From an uncultured Woeseiaceae bacterium (GTDB taxonomy: Bacteria; Pseudomonadota; Gammaproteobacteria; Steroidobacterales; Woeseiaceae), in assembly GCA_945787845.1 (NCBI GenBank), contig CALZJH010000002.1, forward strand, positions 62,001 to 126,000: 64,000 nt of DNA. The letters are read 5' to 3'. This document shows, one piece after another, positions 16,060 to 24,422 of the stretch (position 1 is the stretch's first letter; the number at the start of each line of letters is the position of its first letter). A program made the translations under genes and the position numbers. Below the pieces are notes generated by a model. That model was not told where the DNA came from, ran no database searches, and saw only the letters and a program-made list of their open reading frames with translations.

Positions 16060-17979
16060 GTGACCGACCTGACCGAATTCTTTGGCCCGAACAGCCCCCT
16101 GAAAGCCCATCTGCCGGGTTTCCAGCCGCGTGCCGGACAGGCCTGGATGGCCGAGGCCGTGGCCGAGGCGATTGCGGGTTCAGGCAAGCTCGTGGTTGAG
16201 GCAGGTACCGGCACGGGCAAGACATTTGCCTACCTGCTGCCGGCATTGCTGAGTGGTCGCAAGACCATCATCAGCACCGGTACCAAGGCATTGCAGGACC
16301 AGCTGTTCCACCGCGATTTGCCGCTGATTTGCAAAACGATCGGCCGACCGGTGACAACGGCGTTGTTAAAGGGCCGGGCCAATTATCTGTGTCTGCATCG
16401 CCTCGACCAGGTCACGGAGCCCGCGGCTGCGATCGCCGACGACCTGAACGCCGTGTCCGAGTGGCGCTACCGGACGGACACCGGGGATAAGTCCGAGCTT
16501 GTTGACGTACCTGAAGACGCGCCGGTATGGCCCCTGGTAACGTCAACGGCCGACAACTGCCTCGGCCAAAAATGTCCGGAGTATTCCAAGTGCCACGTCG
16601 TCAAGGCGCGCAAGGCGGCTCAGGAAGCGGACCTTGTCGTCGTCAATCATCATCTGCTACTCGCCGACCTGGCCATGAAAGAAGAGGGCTTTGTCGAGTT
16701 CCTGCCCGGTGCCGAGGCGGTGATTATCGATGAGGCCCATCAGCTTCCGGACCTGGCCGTGCAGTTTTTTGGCGTTGCGCTGGGCAGCCGTGAAATCGAT
16801 CGTGTACTCGACGAATTGCGTGCCGCCACGTTGCCGTATGCACAGGCGGAGCTGAATCGTCGCGTGGACAAGCTGCAGACGGCCATTCGCACCTTGCGTG
16901 CCGACGCGCCGCGCAAGGAGGGGCGGTACGAGCTTGGAGAAGTTATCGGCGATATCCGGAGCGCGCTCGACGAGCTTGCGCATGCGCTGCACGACGTTCA
17001 GGTGGCCATCGCGGATATGGGTGACGCGTCGATCGAACTCGAGAAATTGCATGAGCAATTGATTGGCCTGGGCGAACGTCTCGGCATACTGATCAGTGAC
17101 GACGCCTGGGACGGGCTTCGCTGGCTCGAAGTCAATCCGCGAAGCCTGCGCCTGAACCTCACGCCGCTCGACGTATCGTCGAAGCTGAATGCGCTCATCG
17201 ATAACGACTACCAGTCCTGGGTGTTCACGTCGGCCACGCTGGCGGTTGGCGAGGACTTCACCCACTTCGGGGCGCGCATGGGCCTGGCCGGTGTTGCCGG
17301 ACTCACGTTTCCCAGCCCGTATCGGGTCGCGGAGAACGGCCTCATATTTCTTCCGCCGGGGCTGCCACCGCCCTCGGATCCGAGTCATACGGACGAGATG
17401 CTCGAGATTGTCACGCAGCTGCTGGACATGACTGACGGCGGGATGTTCTGCCTGTTCACGAGCCACCGCGCACTCAACAATGCGAAGAAGTGGTTCAAGA
17501 CCCACAAGTCCGTGCTCGGCGGGCGCAAGTTGCTGGTGCAGGGCGACGCACCGCGCGATGACCTGCTGCGCCGATTTCGTCAAAGCGGCAACGCCGTGCT
17601 GCTCGGCACGGGCAGCTTCTGGGAAGGCGTGGACGTTCGGGGTCCCGCGCTCAGCGTGGTGGCTATCGATAAACTACCGTTCGCGTCGCCGGCCGACCCG
17701 CTCATGATGGCGCGACTCGAGTACATTCGGCGCGAAGGTGGCAACGGCTTCATGGATCACCAGCTGCCGCAGGCAGCATTGTCTCTCAAGCAGGGGGCCG
17801 GCCGCCTGCTGCGCGATGACAACGACTTCGGTGTCGTTGTTTTGTGCGACCCGAGAATTTCAGGCAAGCGCTACGGCAGCAAATTCCTGGAGGCGCTTGC
17901 GCCGATGCCGTCAACGTCGTCGCTCAGGGATGTCGCCTCATTCCTCGCAGCGCATGAGCGCAAAGGCAGGGTCGCGTGA
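16060..17979 (+). CDS. yoaA: ATP-dependent DNA helicase YoaA (DinG/XPD family)
   Basis: A 639-residue superfamily 2 helicase. Walker A is EAGTGTGKT, Walker B is IIDEAHQLPD (DEAH), and late motifs include GSFWEGVDVRG and the QGAGRLLRDD motif VI. Four cysteines between motifs Ia and II (YLCLHR, then CLGQKCPEYSKC) form the iron-sulfur site of the XPD family. YoaA acts in replication-fork repair. GTG 16060 starts the protein (MTDLTEFF) at the position expected from homologues; a GTG at 16045 is an upstream alternative. It overlaps tsaB by 4 bases, an order seen in other gammaproteobacteria. Confidence 0.93.
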   Translation: MTDLTEFFGPNSPLKAHLPGFQPRAGQAWMAEAVAEAIAGSGKLVVEAGTGTGKTFAYLLPALLSGRKTIISTGTKALQDQLFHRDLPLICKTIGRPVTTALLKGRANYLCLHRLDQVTEPAAAIADDLNAVSEWRYRTDTGDKSELVDVPEDAPVWPLVTSTADNCLGQKCPEYSKCHVVKARKAAQEADLVVVNHHLLLADLAMKEEGFVEFLPGAEAVIIDEAHQLPDLAVQFFGVALGSREIDRVLDELRAATLPYAQAELNRRVDKLQTAIRTLRADAPRKEGRYELGEVIGDIRSALDELAHALHDVQVAIADMGDASIELEKLHEQLIGLGERLGILISDDAWDGLRWLEVNPRSLRLNLTPLDVSSKLNALIDNDYQSWVFTSATLAVGEDFTHFGARMGLAGVAGLTFPSPYRVAENGLIFLPPGLPPPSDPSHTDEMLEIVTQLLDMTDGGMFCLFTSHRALNNAKKWFKTHKSVLGGRKLLVQGDAPRDDLLRRFRQSGNAVLLGTGSFWEGVDVRGPALSVVAIDKLPFASPADPLMMARLEYIRREGGNGFMDHQLPQAALSLKQGAGRLLRDDNDFGVVVLCDPRISGKRYGSKFLEALAPMPSTSSLRDVASFLAAHERKGRVA

Positions 17980-18668
17980 AGCTGCTTGCCATTGACACGT
18001 CGTCGGTAGCCTGTTCCGTTGCGCTGCAAGTCGAAGCAAAAATTTTCGAGCGTCACGAGGAGCAGGCGCGTGAACATACGCGACTGCTGATGCCGATGGT
18101 GCGCGCGGTCCTGGACGAGGCAGCGATCGTGACGGAGCAGCTGGATGCGATCGTCCTTGGCAACGGGCCGGGCTCGTTTATCGGCATGCGGATTGCGGCG
18201 TCGGTCGCCCAGGGCATTGCGCACGGGGCGGAGATTCCTATCGTGCCGGTGTCGTCCCTGGCCGCGGTGGCGGCACAGGCTTTTGACGAGACCGGGGCGA
18301 GCGAGATTGTCGTCGCGCAGGATGCTCATATGAACGAGGTGTACCTGGGCGCGTTCAGGCAAGGCCCGGAAGGCGTGCCGATGCCGCTGTTTGCGGAACG
18401 CCTGCAAACACAGACGCAAATCGACGACCTGGATCCGGCGTCCGCCAGCGCCAGGGCATCGGCTGGCTTCGGCTGGGAGCGCTATCCGGAGCTGGCTGCG
18501 GTCAACGACACGCTCATCGGGGCTCACTCGACGGTGACGTATCCGCGAGCGCGATTCCTGTTGCCCATTGGCCGGGCAGCACTCGCGAACGGCACTGAAA
18601 TCCGGCCGCAGGACCTGGTGCCGGCCTATCTGCGCAGCAAGGTGGCCGCTATACCGTCGCAGAACTGA
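17976..18668 (+). CDS. tsaB: tRNA threonylcarbamoyladenosine biosynthesis protein TsaB
   Basis: A 230-residue ASKHA-fold protein with LLAIDTSSVACSVAL at the N-terminus, HTRLLMPMV, and GNGPGSFIGMRI, all typical of TsaB (YeaZ). TsaB forms the scaffold with TsaD and TsaE for the t6A modification at position 37 of ANN-decoding tRNAs. It lacks the metal-binding histidines of TsaD, as expected. The GTG start overlaps the yoaA stop (GTGA). The Pho box of phoB begins two bases after its stop. Confidence 0.93.
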   Translation: MKLLAIDTSSVACSVALQVEAKIFERHEEQAREHTRLLMPMVRAVLDEAAIVTEQLDAIVLGNGPGSFIGMRIAASVAQGIAHGAEIPIVPVSSLAAVAAQAFDETGASEIVVAQDAHMNEVYLGAFRQGPEGVPMPLFAERLQTQTQIDDLDPASASARASAGFGWERYPELAAVNDTLIGAHSTVTYPRARFLLPIGRAALANGTEIRPQDLVPAYLRSKVAAIPSQN

Positions 18669-18669
18669 A

Positions 18670-18687
18670 CCGTAACAGTTCTGTAAT
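18670..18687 (+). promoter_or_regulatory. Pho box upstream of phoB
   Basis: Two 7-base half-sites, CCGTAAC and CTGTAAT, are separated by 4 bases (AGTT), the layout of the PhoB-binding box (consensus CTGTCAT, N4, CTGTCAT). It ends 22 bases before the phoB ATG. A weak third copy (TGCTGTT, 18692-18698) continues the 11-base register. It implies autoregulation of phoBR. Confidence 0.75.
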
Positions 18688-18709
18688 ATACTGCTGTTAA
18701 AGAAGCAGC

Positions 18710-19402
18710 ATGAGCCCACAGAAAATACTAATCGTTGAAGACGAACAGGCGATTCGCGAGATGACCGCGTTTCACCTGTCACGGGCTGGTTACGAGATTT
18801 TCGAGGCTCGGGACTGCCGTGAAGCCCGTGAGTTGCTTGCTGACAAGCAGCCCGACCTGGCCCTCATCGACTGGATGCTTCCGGATATGAGCGGCCTGGA
18901 GCTCACCCGAAATCTCAAGCGCAATAAGGATTTTGAGGACCTCGCGATCATCATGTTGACGGCGCGCGCCGAGGAGCATGACAAGGTCTCCGGCCTTGAG
19001 GGTGGCGCTGACGATTACATCACCAAGCCGTTCTCGCCGCGTGAGCTTGTCGCACGCATTCAGGCTGTGTTGCGGCGGGCCAATAGCACGAACGAGGAAG
19101 TCCTGACCGCGGGTGTGCTGACGCTGGATGCAGCCGGACATCGCGTGTCGTCCTCGGGCGTGGAAATCAAGGTCGGCCCGACCGAGTATCGTCTCCTGCA
19201 TTTCCTGATGACCCATGCCGAGCGCGTGTACAGTCGTGCGCAGTTACTCGATCGCGTCTGGGGTGCGAATGTGTACGTTGAAGAGCGCACCGTCGATGTC
19301 CACGTGCGCCGCTTACGCAAGGCGCTCGCTGACCCGGGGGCAGACAGCTACATCCAGACGGTACGTGGCGCCGGTTACCGGTTTTCCTGTCGCGATGTCT
19401 GA
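18710..19402 (+). CDS. phoB: Phosphate regulon response regulator PhoB
   Basis: A 230-residue OmpR-family regulator. The receiver domain shows E11-D12, the phosphoacceptor D54 in LIDWMLPD, the threonine in MLTARAEE and K in ITKPFSPREL. The C-terminal winged helix includes VGPTEYRLLHFLMTHAERVYSRAQLL and VEERTVDVHVRRLRKAL. Phosphorylated by PhoR on phosphate starvation, it activates genes with Pho boxes, two of which lie in this cluster. It overlaps phoR by 8 bases. Confidence 0.97.
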   Translation: MSPQKILIVEDEQAIREMTAFHLSRAGYEIFEARDCREARELLADKQPDLALIDWMLPDMSGLELTRNLKRNKDFEDLAIIMLTARAEEHDKVSGLEGGADDYITKPFSPRELVARIQAVLRRANSTNEEVLTAGVLTLDAAGHRVSSSGVEIKVGPTEYRLLHFLMTHAERVYSRAQLLDRVWGANVYVEERTVDVHVRRLRKALADPGADSYIQTVRGAGYRFSCRDV

Positions 19403-20699
19403 GGCCGCTCGCAAATTCGTCATTGGCACGGTGCTGTTTCTCCTGGCCGGCACTGCGATCGGCTGGCTGTACGACCGGCCGGCGGCGGGCTTGCTGGCAG
19501 CAGCTCTCATCGCTCTGTTGTGGCAGATTCGTCAGCTGCTCAGTTTCGACCGCGCGTTGCGGACCGGGGATTTCGACGACTTCCGGCAAGGCGAGGGGAT
19601 CTGGGAACAAATATTCTCTCGCTTTCGATACGAAAACGAAAAATCAGCGCGGCGCAAGCACAGCTATCGCCAGTTGCTGCGCGAAGTCCGGAAATCAACC
19701 AATGCAATGCCCGACGGCGCCGTCATATTGAACGTCGAGAATGAAATCATTGCGTGCAACAGGGCCGCCAAACACCTCGCTGGTTTGAAGCGCAAGAAGG
19801 ACCGGGGCCAGCGCGTCGATAATATTCTGCGCGATCCAGAGTTAACGCGCCTCGTACATTCTGATGATCAATCCCTGACCGTCGAGATGGCCTCGCCCGT
19901 CAAAGACGGAGACTGGCTGAACTGTCGCGTTGTGCCCTACGGAGCCGATCAGAAGCTGCTGCTGATTCGTGACATCACAGAGCGCATGCGCCTGAGCAAA
20001 ATGCGCAGGGACTTCGTCGCCAATGCGTCGCACGAGTTGCGATCCCCATTGACTGTGATTGCCGGGTATCTGGACAGTCTCGCCGACGACGCTGAAATGC
20101 CGCCCGGGTGGAGGAAGCCCGTGGAGCAGATGCAGGGACAGGCTCGACGCATGCGCCACATACTCGGCGAGCTGCTCGAGCTGTCGCGCCTGGAAAGCGC
20201 GGGTAAAGCGCAGACGGACGAGCCGGTTGACGTCGGTGGCCTGTTCGAAGAAGCGCGGAGTGCGTTCGAAGGTCACGCAGACATAGCAAGCATCGTTGTC
20301 GATGTGCAGTCCACCGCGCAGCTTCGCGGCAATGCGGCCGAGATCGAAACTGTGGTCGTTAATCTGCTGTCAAACGCCGTGCGCTTCACGCCGCAGGACG
20401 GCCGCATCACGCTTCGCTGGCGATTGGATGCAGACGGGGCGGAACTCAGCGTTGCGGACACGGGCGAGGGTATCGACCCCCAGCACCTGCCGCGGCTGAC
20501 CGAGCGGTTCTTCCGCGTTGACAAGGGCCGCAGCCGTGACAACGGTGGCACCGGCCTGGGGCTTGCTATCGTAAAACACGTATTGGCGCGTTACGACGCG
20601 GAGTTGATCATCAGCAGCGAGCTCGGTGAAGGTAGTGAGTTCCGGTGCCGTTTTCCCGTCGATTGCGTCATCGTCGCGCCTCCCGTCGCCCTGTCATAA
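19395..20699 (+). CDS. phoR: Phosphate regulon sensor histidine kinase PhoR
   Basis: A 434-residue kinase. Two membrane helices (about residues 7-26 and 29-48) have almost no periplasmic loop between them, as in PhoR. A linker and PAS domain (about 90-200, with PDGAVILNVENEIIACN) precede the H box FVANASHELRSPLT with H213. The catalytic domain has the N box (VVNLLSNAVRFTP), DTGEGID and GGTGLGLAIV. PhoR phosphorylates PhoB when phosphate is low, held off by PstSCAB and PhoU otherwise. ATG 19395, inside the phoB end, is the start; the open frame runs further back only through phoB. Confidence 0.96.
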   Translation: MSEAARKFVIGTVLFLLAGTAIGWLYDRPAAGLLAAALIALLWQIRQLLSFDRALRTGDFDDFRQGEGIWEQIFSRFRYENEKSARRKHSYRQLLREVRKSTNAMPDGAVILNVENEIIACNRAAKHLAGLKRKKDRGQRVDNILRDPELTRLVHSDDQSLTVEMASPVKDGDWLNCRVVPYGADQKLLLIRDITERMRLSKMRRDFVANASHELRSPLTVIAGYLDSLADDAEMPPGWRKPVEQMQGQARRMRHILGELLELSRLESAGKAQTDEPVDVGGLFEEARSAFEGHADIASIVVDVQSTAQLRGNAAEIETVVVNLLSNAVRFTPQDGRITLRWRLDADGAELSVADTGEGIDPQHLPRLTERFFRVDKGRSRDNGGTGLGLAIVKHVLARYDAELIISSELGEGSEFRCRFPVDCVIVAPPVALS

Positions 20700-20730
20700 A
20701 ACTGCAATATTTCTGTCATATAAGCGACAT
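20691..20730 (+). promoter_or_regulatory. Extended Pho box (four half-sites) before the porin gene
   Basis: Four 7-base half-sites follow one another at exact 11-base steps: CTGTCAT (20691-20697), CTGCAAT (20702-20708), CTGTCAT (20713-20719) and GCGACAT (20724-20730), with A/T-rich 4-base spacers AAAA, ATTT and ATAA. This amounts to two tandem PhoB dimer sites. The first half-site overlaps the phoR stop codon. A lone inverted half-site, ATGACAG, lies at 20767-20773. The array ends 79 bases before the porin ATG. Confidence 0.88.
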
Positions 20731-20809
20731 GCGGCATCGTTAACGTGCCGCTGACTTTCCCGAAACATGACAGAAACTAAGGGCATCGCCCCGATTAGGA
20801 ATACCAACA

Positions 20810-21889
20810 ATGAAACTACTTACTCCGATGGCATCTGCTCTGTTAGTACTGATGCTCGCAGCTACGCCTGCGGCAGCCCAGGAGAGCTGGACTGATCGCA
20901 TAAAATTCAAGGGCGATGTGCGTTTGCGTTACGAGACCATTGACCTTGAGGGTGTTGAAGATCGTGAGCGTATGCGGTTTCGGACCCGCTTCGGCCTGAC
21001 AGGAAAAGTCTCCGACGATGTGAAATTCGTCTTCCAGCTTGCCTCTGGAGGCGGCGACCCGGTGTCTACAAACCAGACATTTGACGATGGTTTTTCGACG
21101 AAAGACATCGGTATCGATCTTGCCTATATCGACTGGAAGATTCGTGACGGATTGAACTTCTATGGCGGCAAGATGAAGAATCCGCTGTTCAAGGCGGGGG
21201 GTGTACCGCTCATTTGGGACAGCGACTTGAACCCCGAAGGCGTTGCTATGAAGTACACGTCGGGCGGTTTTTTTGGCACGGCGGGCGCCTTTTCCGTCGA
21301 GGAGCGATCAGTAGCAGACGATTCATTGCTCTTTGCGGTACAGGCCGGTTATAAGTTCCCATTAGGCGACAGCGGCAGCGTGACAGCCGGTGTCGGTTAT
21401 CTTGCCTACACCAACACCATTGGTAATTTCCCGTTCTACAATGGCCGTCCCAAGGGCAATACAGTCGACATCGACAATCGGTACGTATACGACTACAAGA
21501 ACACCGAGGCTTTCGCCCAGTTCGATACAAGAATCGGCGACTGGCCGTTCAGGGTTTACGCGCACTTCACCCAGAACAACGAGGTGAGTGTTGAAGATAC
21601 CGGTTACGCGGTCGGGGCGAAGATCGGATCGGCCAAGAGCGACGGCCAGATGGAATTCAGCTGGACGTACCAGGATATCGAAGCCGACTCTGTAATCGCG
21701 ACCTACAATGACTCAGACTTCGGCGGTGGCGGTACCGATTCGGACGGTCACATGCTCAAGGCGAAGTACGCCGTGTCGAAGAAGATTTCACTGGGTGGTA
21801 GTTTATTCATCAACACGGTCGATAAATTCCTGGCTGTTGAGCGCGACTACAATCGTCTGCAGCTTGACGTAGAATTCAAGTTCAATTGA
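20810..21889 (+). CDS. Putative phosphate-regulated porin
   Basis: A 359-residue outer-membrane protein. After a signal peptide ending in PAAAQ, the mature chain begins with FKGDVRLRYETI and continues as alternating beta strands with aromatic girdle residues (YIDWKIRDGLNFYGGKM, FGLTGKVSD). It resembles the putative-porin (Porin_5-type) family rather than OprP/OprO. The chain ends EFKFN, so the usual terminal aromatic is one residue in. An AGGAAT site precedes the ATG. The four-site Pho box and its place between phoR and phoU suggest that it admits phosphate or phosphorylated compounds during starvation; this substrate is inferred from context. Confidence 0.85.
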   Translation: MKLLTPMASALLVLMLAATPAAAQESWTDRIKFKGDVRLRYETIDLEGVEDRERMRFRTRFGLTGKVSDDVKFVFQLASGGGDPVSTNQTFDDGFSTKDIGIDLAYIDWKIRDGLNFYGGKMKNPLFKAGGVPLIWDSDLNPEGVAMKYTSGGFFGTAGAFSVEERSVADDSLLFAVQAGYKFPLGDSGSVTAGVGYLAYTNTIGNFPFYNGRPKGNTVDIDNRYVYDYKNTEAFAQFDTRIGDWPFRVYAHFTQNNEVSVEDTGYAVGAKIGSAKSDGQMEFSWTYQDIEADSVIATYNDSDFGGGGTDSDGHMLKAKYAVSKKISLGGSLFINTVDKFLAVERDYNRLQLDVEFKFN

Positions 21890-21916
21890 GCCAAAGACAA
21901 CGGCTGGAGTGCCACC

Positions 21917-22621
21917 ATGGAAGCATCTGGACTGGGCGATCATATTTCCCGACGTTTCAACAAAGACATCGAGGACCTGCGCAATCACGTTCTCGCCATG
22001 GGTGGGCTGGTTGAATCACAGCTGTCGCTGGCGATCTCGGCGATTGTCAGCGGCGACAGCGAGCTTGGGCTCAAGGTTGCCGAAGACGATTACAAGGTCA
22101 ATAACTTCGAGGTCAATATCGATGAGGAGTGCGGGCGCATTCTCGCGACCCGCGCACCTGCTGCCGGCGACCTGAGGCTCATTGTAGCGATCATCAAGAC
22201 GATCACCGATCTTGAGCGGATTGGCGACGAGGCGGAAAAAATCGGATTCCTCGCGTCGAAACTCGCGGCCATGGACAGGCCGTCGGACTCGTACCGGGAA
22301 CTGAAGACGCTGGGTCATCACGTGGCCCACATGGTGCGGGACGCCATGAACGCATTCGCGCGGCTCGATGTCGAGGAGGCCTGGGAGGTTGTTCGGGAAG
22401 ACGAACGTGTGGACGAAGAGTACGAGGCCATTCAGCGCCAGTGCATCACGTTCATGATGGAGGACCCCCGTTCAATCAAGCGCGTAATGAACGTCACCTG
22501 GTGTGCCCGCTCGCTGGAGCGGATTGGTGACCACGCCAAGAACATTTGCGAGTACGTAATCTATATGGTGCAGGGCAGGGATGTACGTCATACTGCCATT
22601 CCCGAAACAGCTGATTCATAA
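21917..22621 (+). CDS. phoU: Phosphate signalling regulator PhoU
   Basis: A 234-residue all-helical protein made of two repeated three-helix bundles, each with the conserved acidic metal-binding motif (ITDLERIGDEAEKI and ARSLERIGDHAKNI). PhoU connects the PstSCAB transporter to PhoR and keeps the kinase off when phosphate is plentiful. In many gammaproteobacteria phoU follows pstB; here it follows a porin gene and stands upstream of dsbB, with pst separated by dapE on the other strand. Confidence 0.95.
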   Translation: MEASGLGDHISRRFNKDIEDLRNHVLAMGGLVESQLSLAISAIVSGDSELGLKVAEDDYKVNNFEVNIDEECGRILATRAPAAGDLRLIVAIIKTITDLERIGDEAEKIGFLASKLAAMDRPSDSYRELKTLGHHVAHMVRDAMNAFARLDVEEAWEVVREDERVDEEYEAIQRQCITFMMEDPRSIKRVMNVTWCARSLERIGDHAKNICEYVIYMVQGRDVRHTAIPETADS

Positions 22622-22624
22622 GCG

Positions 22625-23116
22625 ATGACACTACCGAATCGACGCCTGCTGAATCTCGCAGGTTTTCTTGCCTGCGCGGGCATGATGGGCTTCGCGCTGT
22701 ACGCTCAGTATGTTCTCGTGCTCGACCCCTGTCCGCTTTGCGTATTCCAGCGGATCGCTACAATTGTGCTGGGTTTCGTGTTCCTGCTTGCGTTCCTGCA
22801 TAACCCGGGCAATACGGGTTCGAAGGTGTACGCTGCGCTGGTAACGCTGACTGCCGGGTTCGGGGTCGGTGTCGCAACCTGGCACGTGCGGCTCCAGAAC
22901 ATGCCCAAAGATGAGGTGCCGTCATGCGGCCCGGGATTCGAGTACATCATGGACAACTTCGCGTTGTTCGATGCGCTCAGCCTGATCTTCAAGGGCTCCG
23001 GCGAGTGCGCTGATGTGGTATGGCGGTTCCTTGGCCTGTCGATGCCCACCTGGGTGGTCATCGGTCTTGGGGGTCTGGGTATTGCCGGAATCTGGAACAA
23101 CTTCCGCAAGGCCTGA
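22625..23116 (+). CDS. dsbB: Disulfide bond formation protein DsbB
   Basis: A 163-residue inner-membrane protein with four hydrophobic segments. The two cysteine pairs are C36-P-L-C39 in the first periplasmic loop and C101/C128 in the second. DsbB reoxidises periplasmic DsbA and passes electrons to quinone. It starts 4 bases after phoU; dsbA is not nearby. Its stop lies 6 bases from the end of dapE, which runs the other way. Confidence 0.94.
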   Translation: MTLPNRRLLNLAGFLACAGMMGFALYAQYVLVLDPCPLCVFQRIATIVLGFVFLLAFLHNPGNTGSKVYAALVTLTAGFGVGVATWHVRLQNMPKDEVPSCGPGFEYIMDNFALFDALSLIFKGSGECADVVWRFLGLSMPTWVVIGLGGLGIAGIWNNFRKA

Positions 23117-23122
23117 GCGGCC

Positions 23123-24265
23123 CTAGAGCAGCATAAGTTCCATGATGCGCCGGTACATGCCGGTCAATGCCACGACGTCGTCGACTTTGACGTGCTCGTC
23201 AATTTTGTGGATCGATGCGTTCACGGGCCCCAGTTCGACCACATCGACCCCTGCCGGTGAAATAAAGCGGCCGTCGGACGTCCCGCCGCCCGTCGACAAT
23301 TCAGGTGCATTGCCCGTCAGTTCGGTCACCGCCTGGTGCACGGCATTAATGAGCTTTCCGGGCTGGGTCAGGAACGGTTCGCCCGACAGGTGCCAATTGA
23401 GTTCGTAGTCGATATCGTGTGCGTCGAATACGGCGTGAACTTTTTCCTGAAGTGACTCGTGTGTCCACTCCGTGGAATAACGAAAATTGAAGCGCGCCGA
23501 CAGATCCCCCGGCGTCACGTTGGGCGCGCCAATTCCGGCACGAACATCGACAACCTGGAAGCTCGTGGGCGGGAAGTACTCGTTGCCGTCGTCCCAGACG
23601 ATTTCATGCAGTTCAGCGAGAACCGGCGCGAAACGCCGGATTGGATTATCCGCAAGATGGGGATAGGCCACATGCCCCTGGACGCCGTTAACGGTGAGCA
23701 TGCCGCTCAGTGAGCCGCGTCGCCCGACGCGGACGATGTCACCCAGCACATCCTGGCTAGATGGTTCGCCGAGGACGCACCAGTCGATATGCTCATCACG
23801 GGCTGTCAGCGCCTCGATGACCTTCAGCGTGCCGTCGCGGGCGCGGCCCTCCTCATCGCTCGTGATTAACAGGGCAATACTGCCCGCAAAATCGGGGTGT
23901 GCACCCAGGAACTCCTCGATGGCGACGATCATTGCGGCGAGGCCGCTCTTCATATCGGCCGAGCCCCGGCCGTAGAGCAGTCCATCCTTGAACGTGGGCT
24001 CGAACGGATCCGTATTCCATTGGGTCTCATCGCCCGGGGGAACGACGTCGGTATGGCCGGCAAAACACAAGACCGGCGATGCATCACCGCGGCGTGCCCA
24101 GAGGTTCGTGACGTCGTTGAACTGCAGGGTCTCGCAGGTGAAGCCAAGCTTTGCCAGACGGGCGGCCAGCACCGCCTGGCACCCCGCATCATCGGGCGTG
24201 ATCGAGCGTCGCCTGATCAGGTCGCACAAAAGGTCGATTGCCGGGTCTGTGAGTTCGTTGGTCAT
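23123..24265 (-). CDS. dapE: Succinyl-diaminopimelate desuccinylase
   Basis: A 380-residue M20-family metallohydrolase of the lysine and diaminopimelate pathway. Zinc-site motifs are FAGHTDVVPPGD, GRGSADMKSG and TSDEEGRARDGT; the last conserved histidine is in NASIHKIDEHV. It removes succinate from N-succinyl-LL-diaminopimelate. The substrate-side partner dapD is at 29538, on the same strand but with the pst operon in between. It is divergent from pstS, sharing an AT-rich interval. Confidence 0.96.
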   Translation of the reverse strand: MTNELTDPAIDLLCDLIRRRSITPDDAGCQAVLAARLAKLGFTCETLQFNDVTNLWARRGDASPVLCFAGHTDVVPPGDETQWNTDPFEPTFKDGLLYGRGSADMKSGLAAMIVAIEEFLGAHPDFAGSIALLITSDEEGRARDGTLKVIEALTARDEHIDWCVLGEPSSQDVLGDIVRVGRRGSLSGMLTVNGVQGHVAYPHLADNPIRRFAPVLAELHEIVWDDGNEYFPPTSFQVVDVRAGIGAPNVTPGDLSARFNFRYSTEWTHESLQEKVHAVFDAHDIDYELNWHLSGEPFLTQPGKLINAVHQAVTELTGNAPELSTGGGTSDGRFISPAGVDVVELGPVNASIHKIDEHVKVDDVVALTGMYRRIMELMLL

Positions 24266-24422
24266 CGCTCTAAGAAGTGTTTATAAAGTATTGAAATATA
24301 TAATAAAAATATCAGTTAACGTCTGGTTGCAAGATCGTCGTTTACCCCTGTTGTTGCAACAATTCGGTAACATTCCACGCTTAAGCTTTGCGCATGATTT
24401 CCATACACCCCGGAGAACTCAA
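24266..24422. promoter_or_regulatory. Divergent dapE/pstS control region with 12-base palindrome
   Basis: This 157-base interval is much more AT-rich than its surroundings at 24276-24315, which suits promoters in both directions. A perfect palindrome TTGTTGCAACAA lies at 24351-24362, about 60 bases before the pstS start; it could bind a dimeric regulator. I find no half-sites matching CTGTCAT in an 11-base register on either strand, which is surprising for pstS. Confidence 0.45.

Noticed and set aside
24311-24380. Possible Pho box before pstS
   Set aside because: Words such as CAGTTAA and CTGTTGT occur, but no two lie in the 11-base register with an A/T-rich spacer.
23988-24422. Long upstream extension of the pstS frame
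   Set aside because: It runs antisense through dapE and would bury the signal peptide; TTG 24423 with its GGAG fits the protein.
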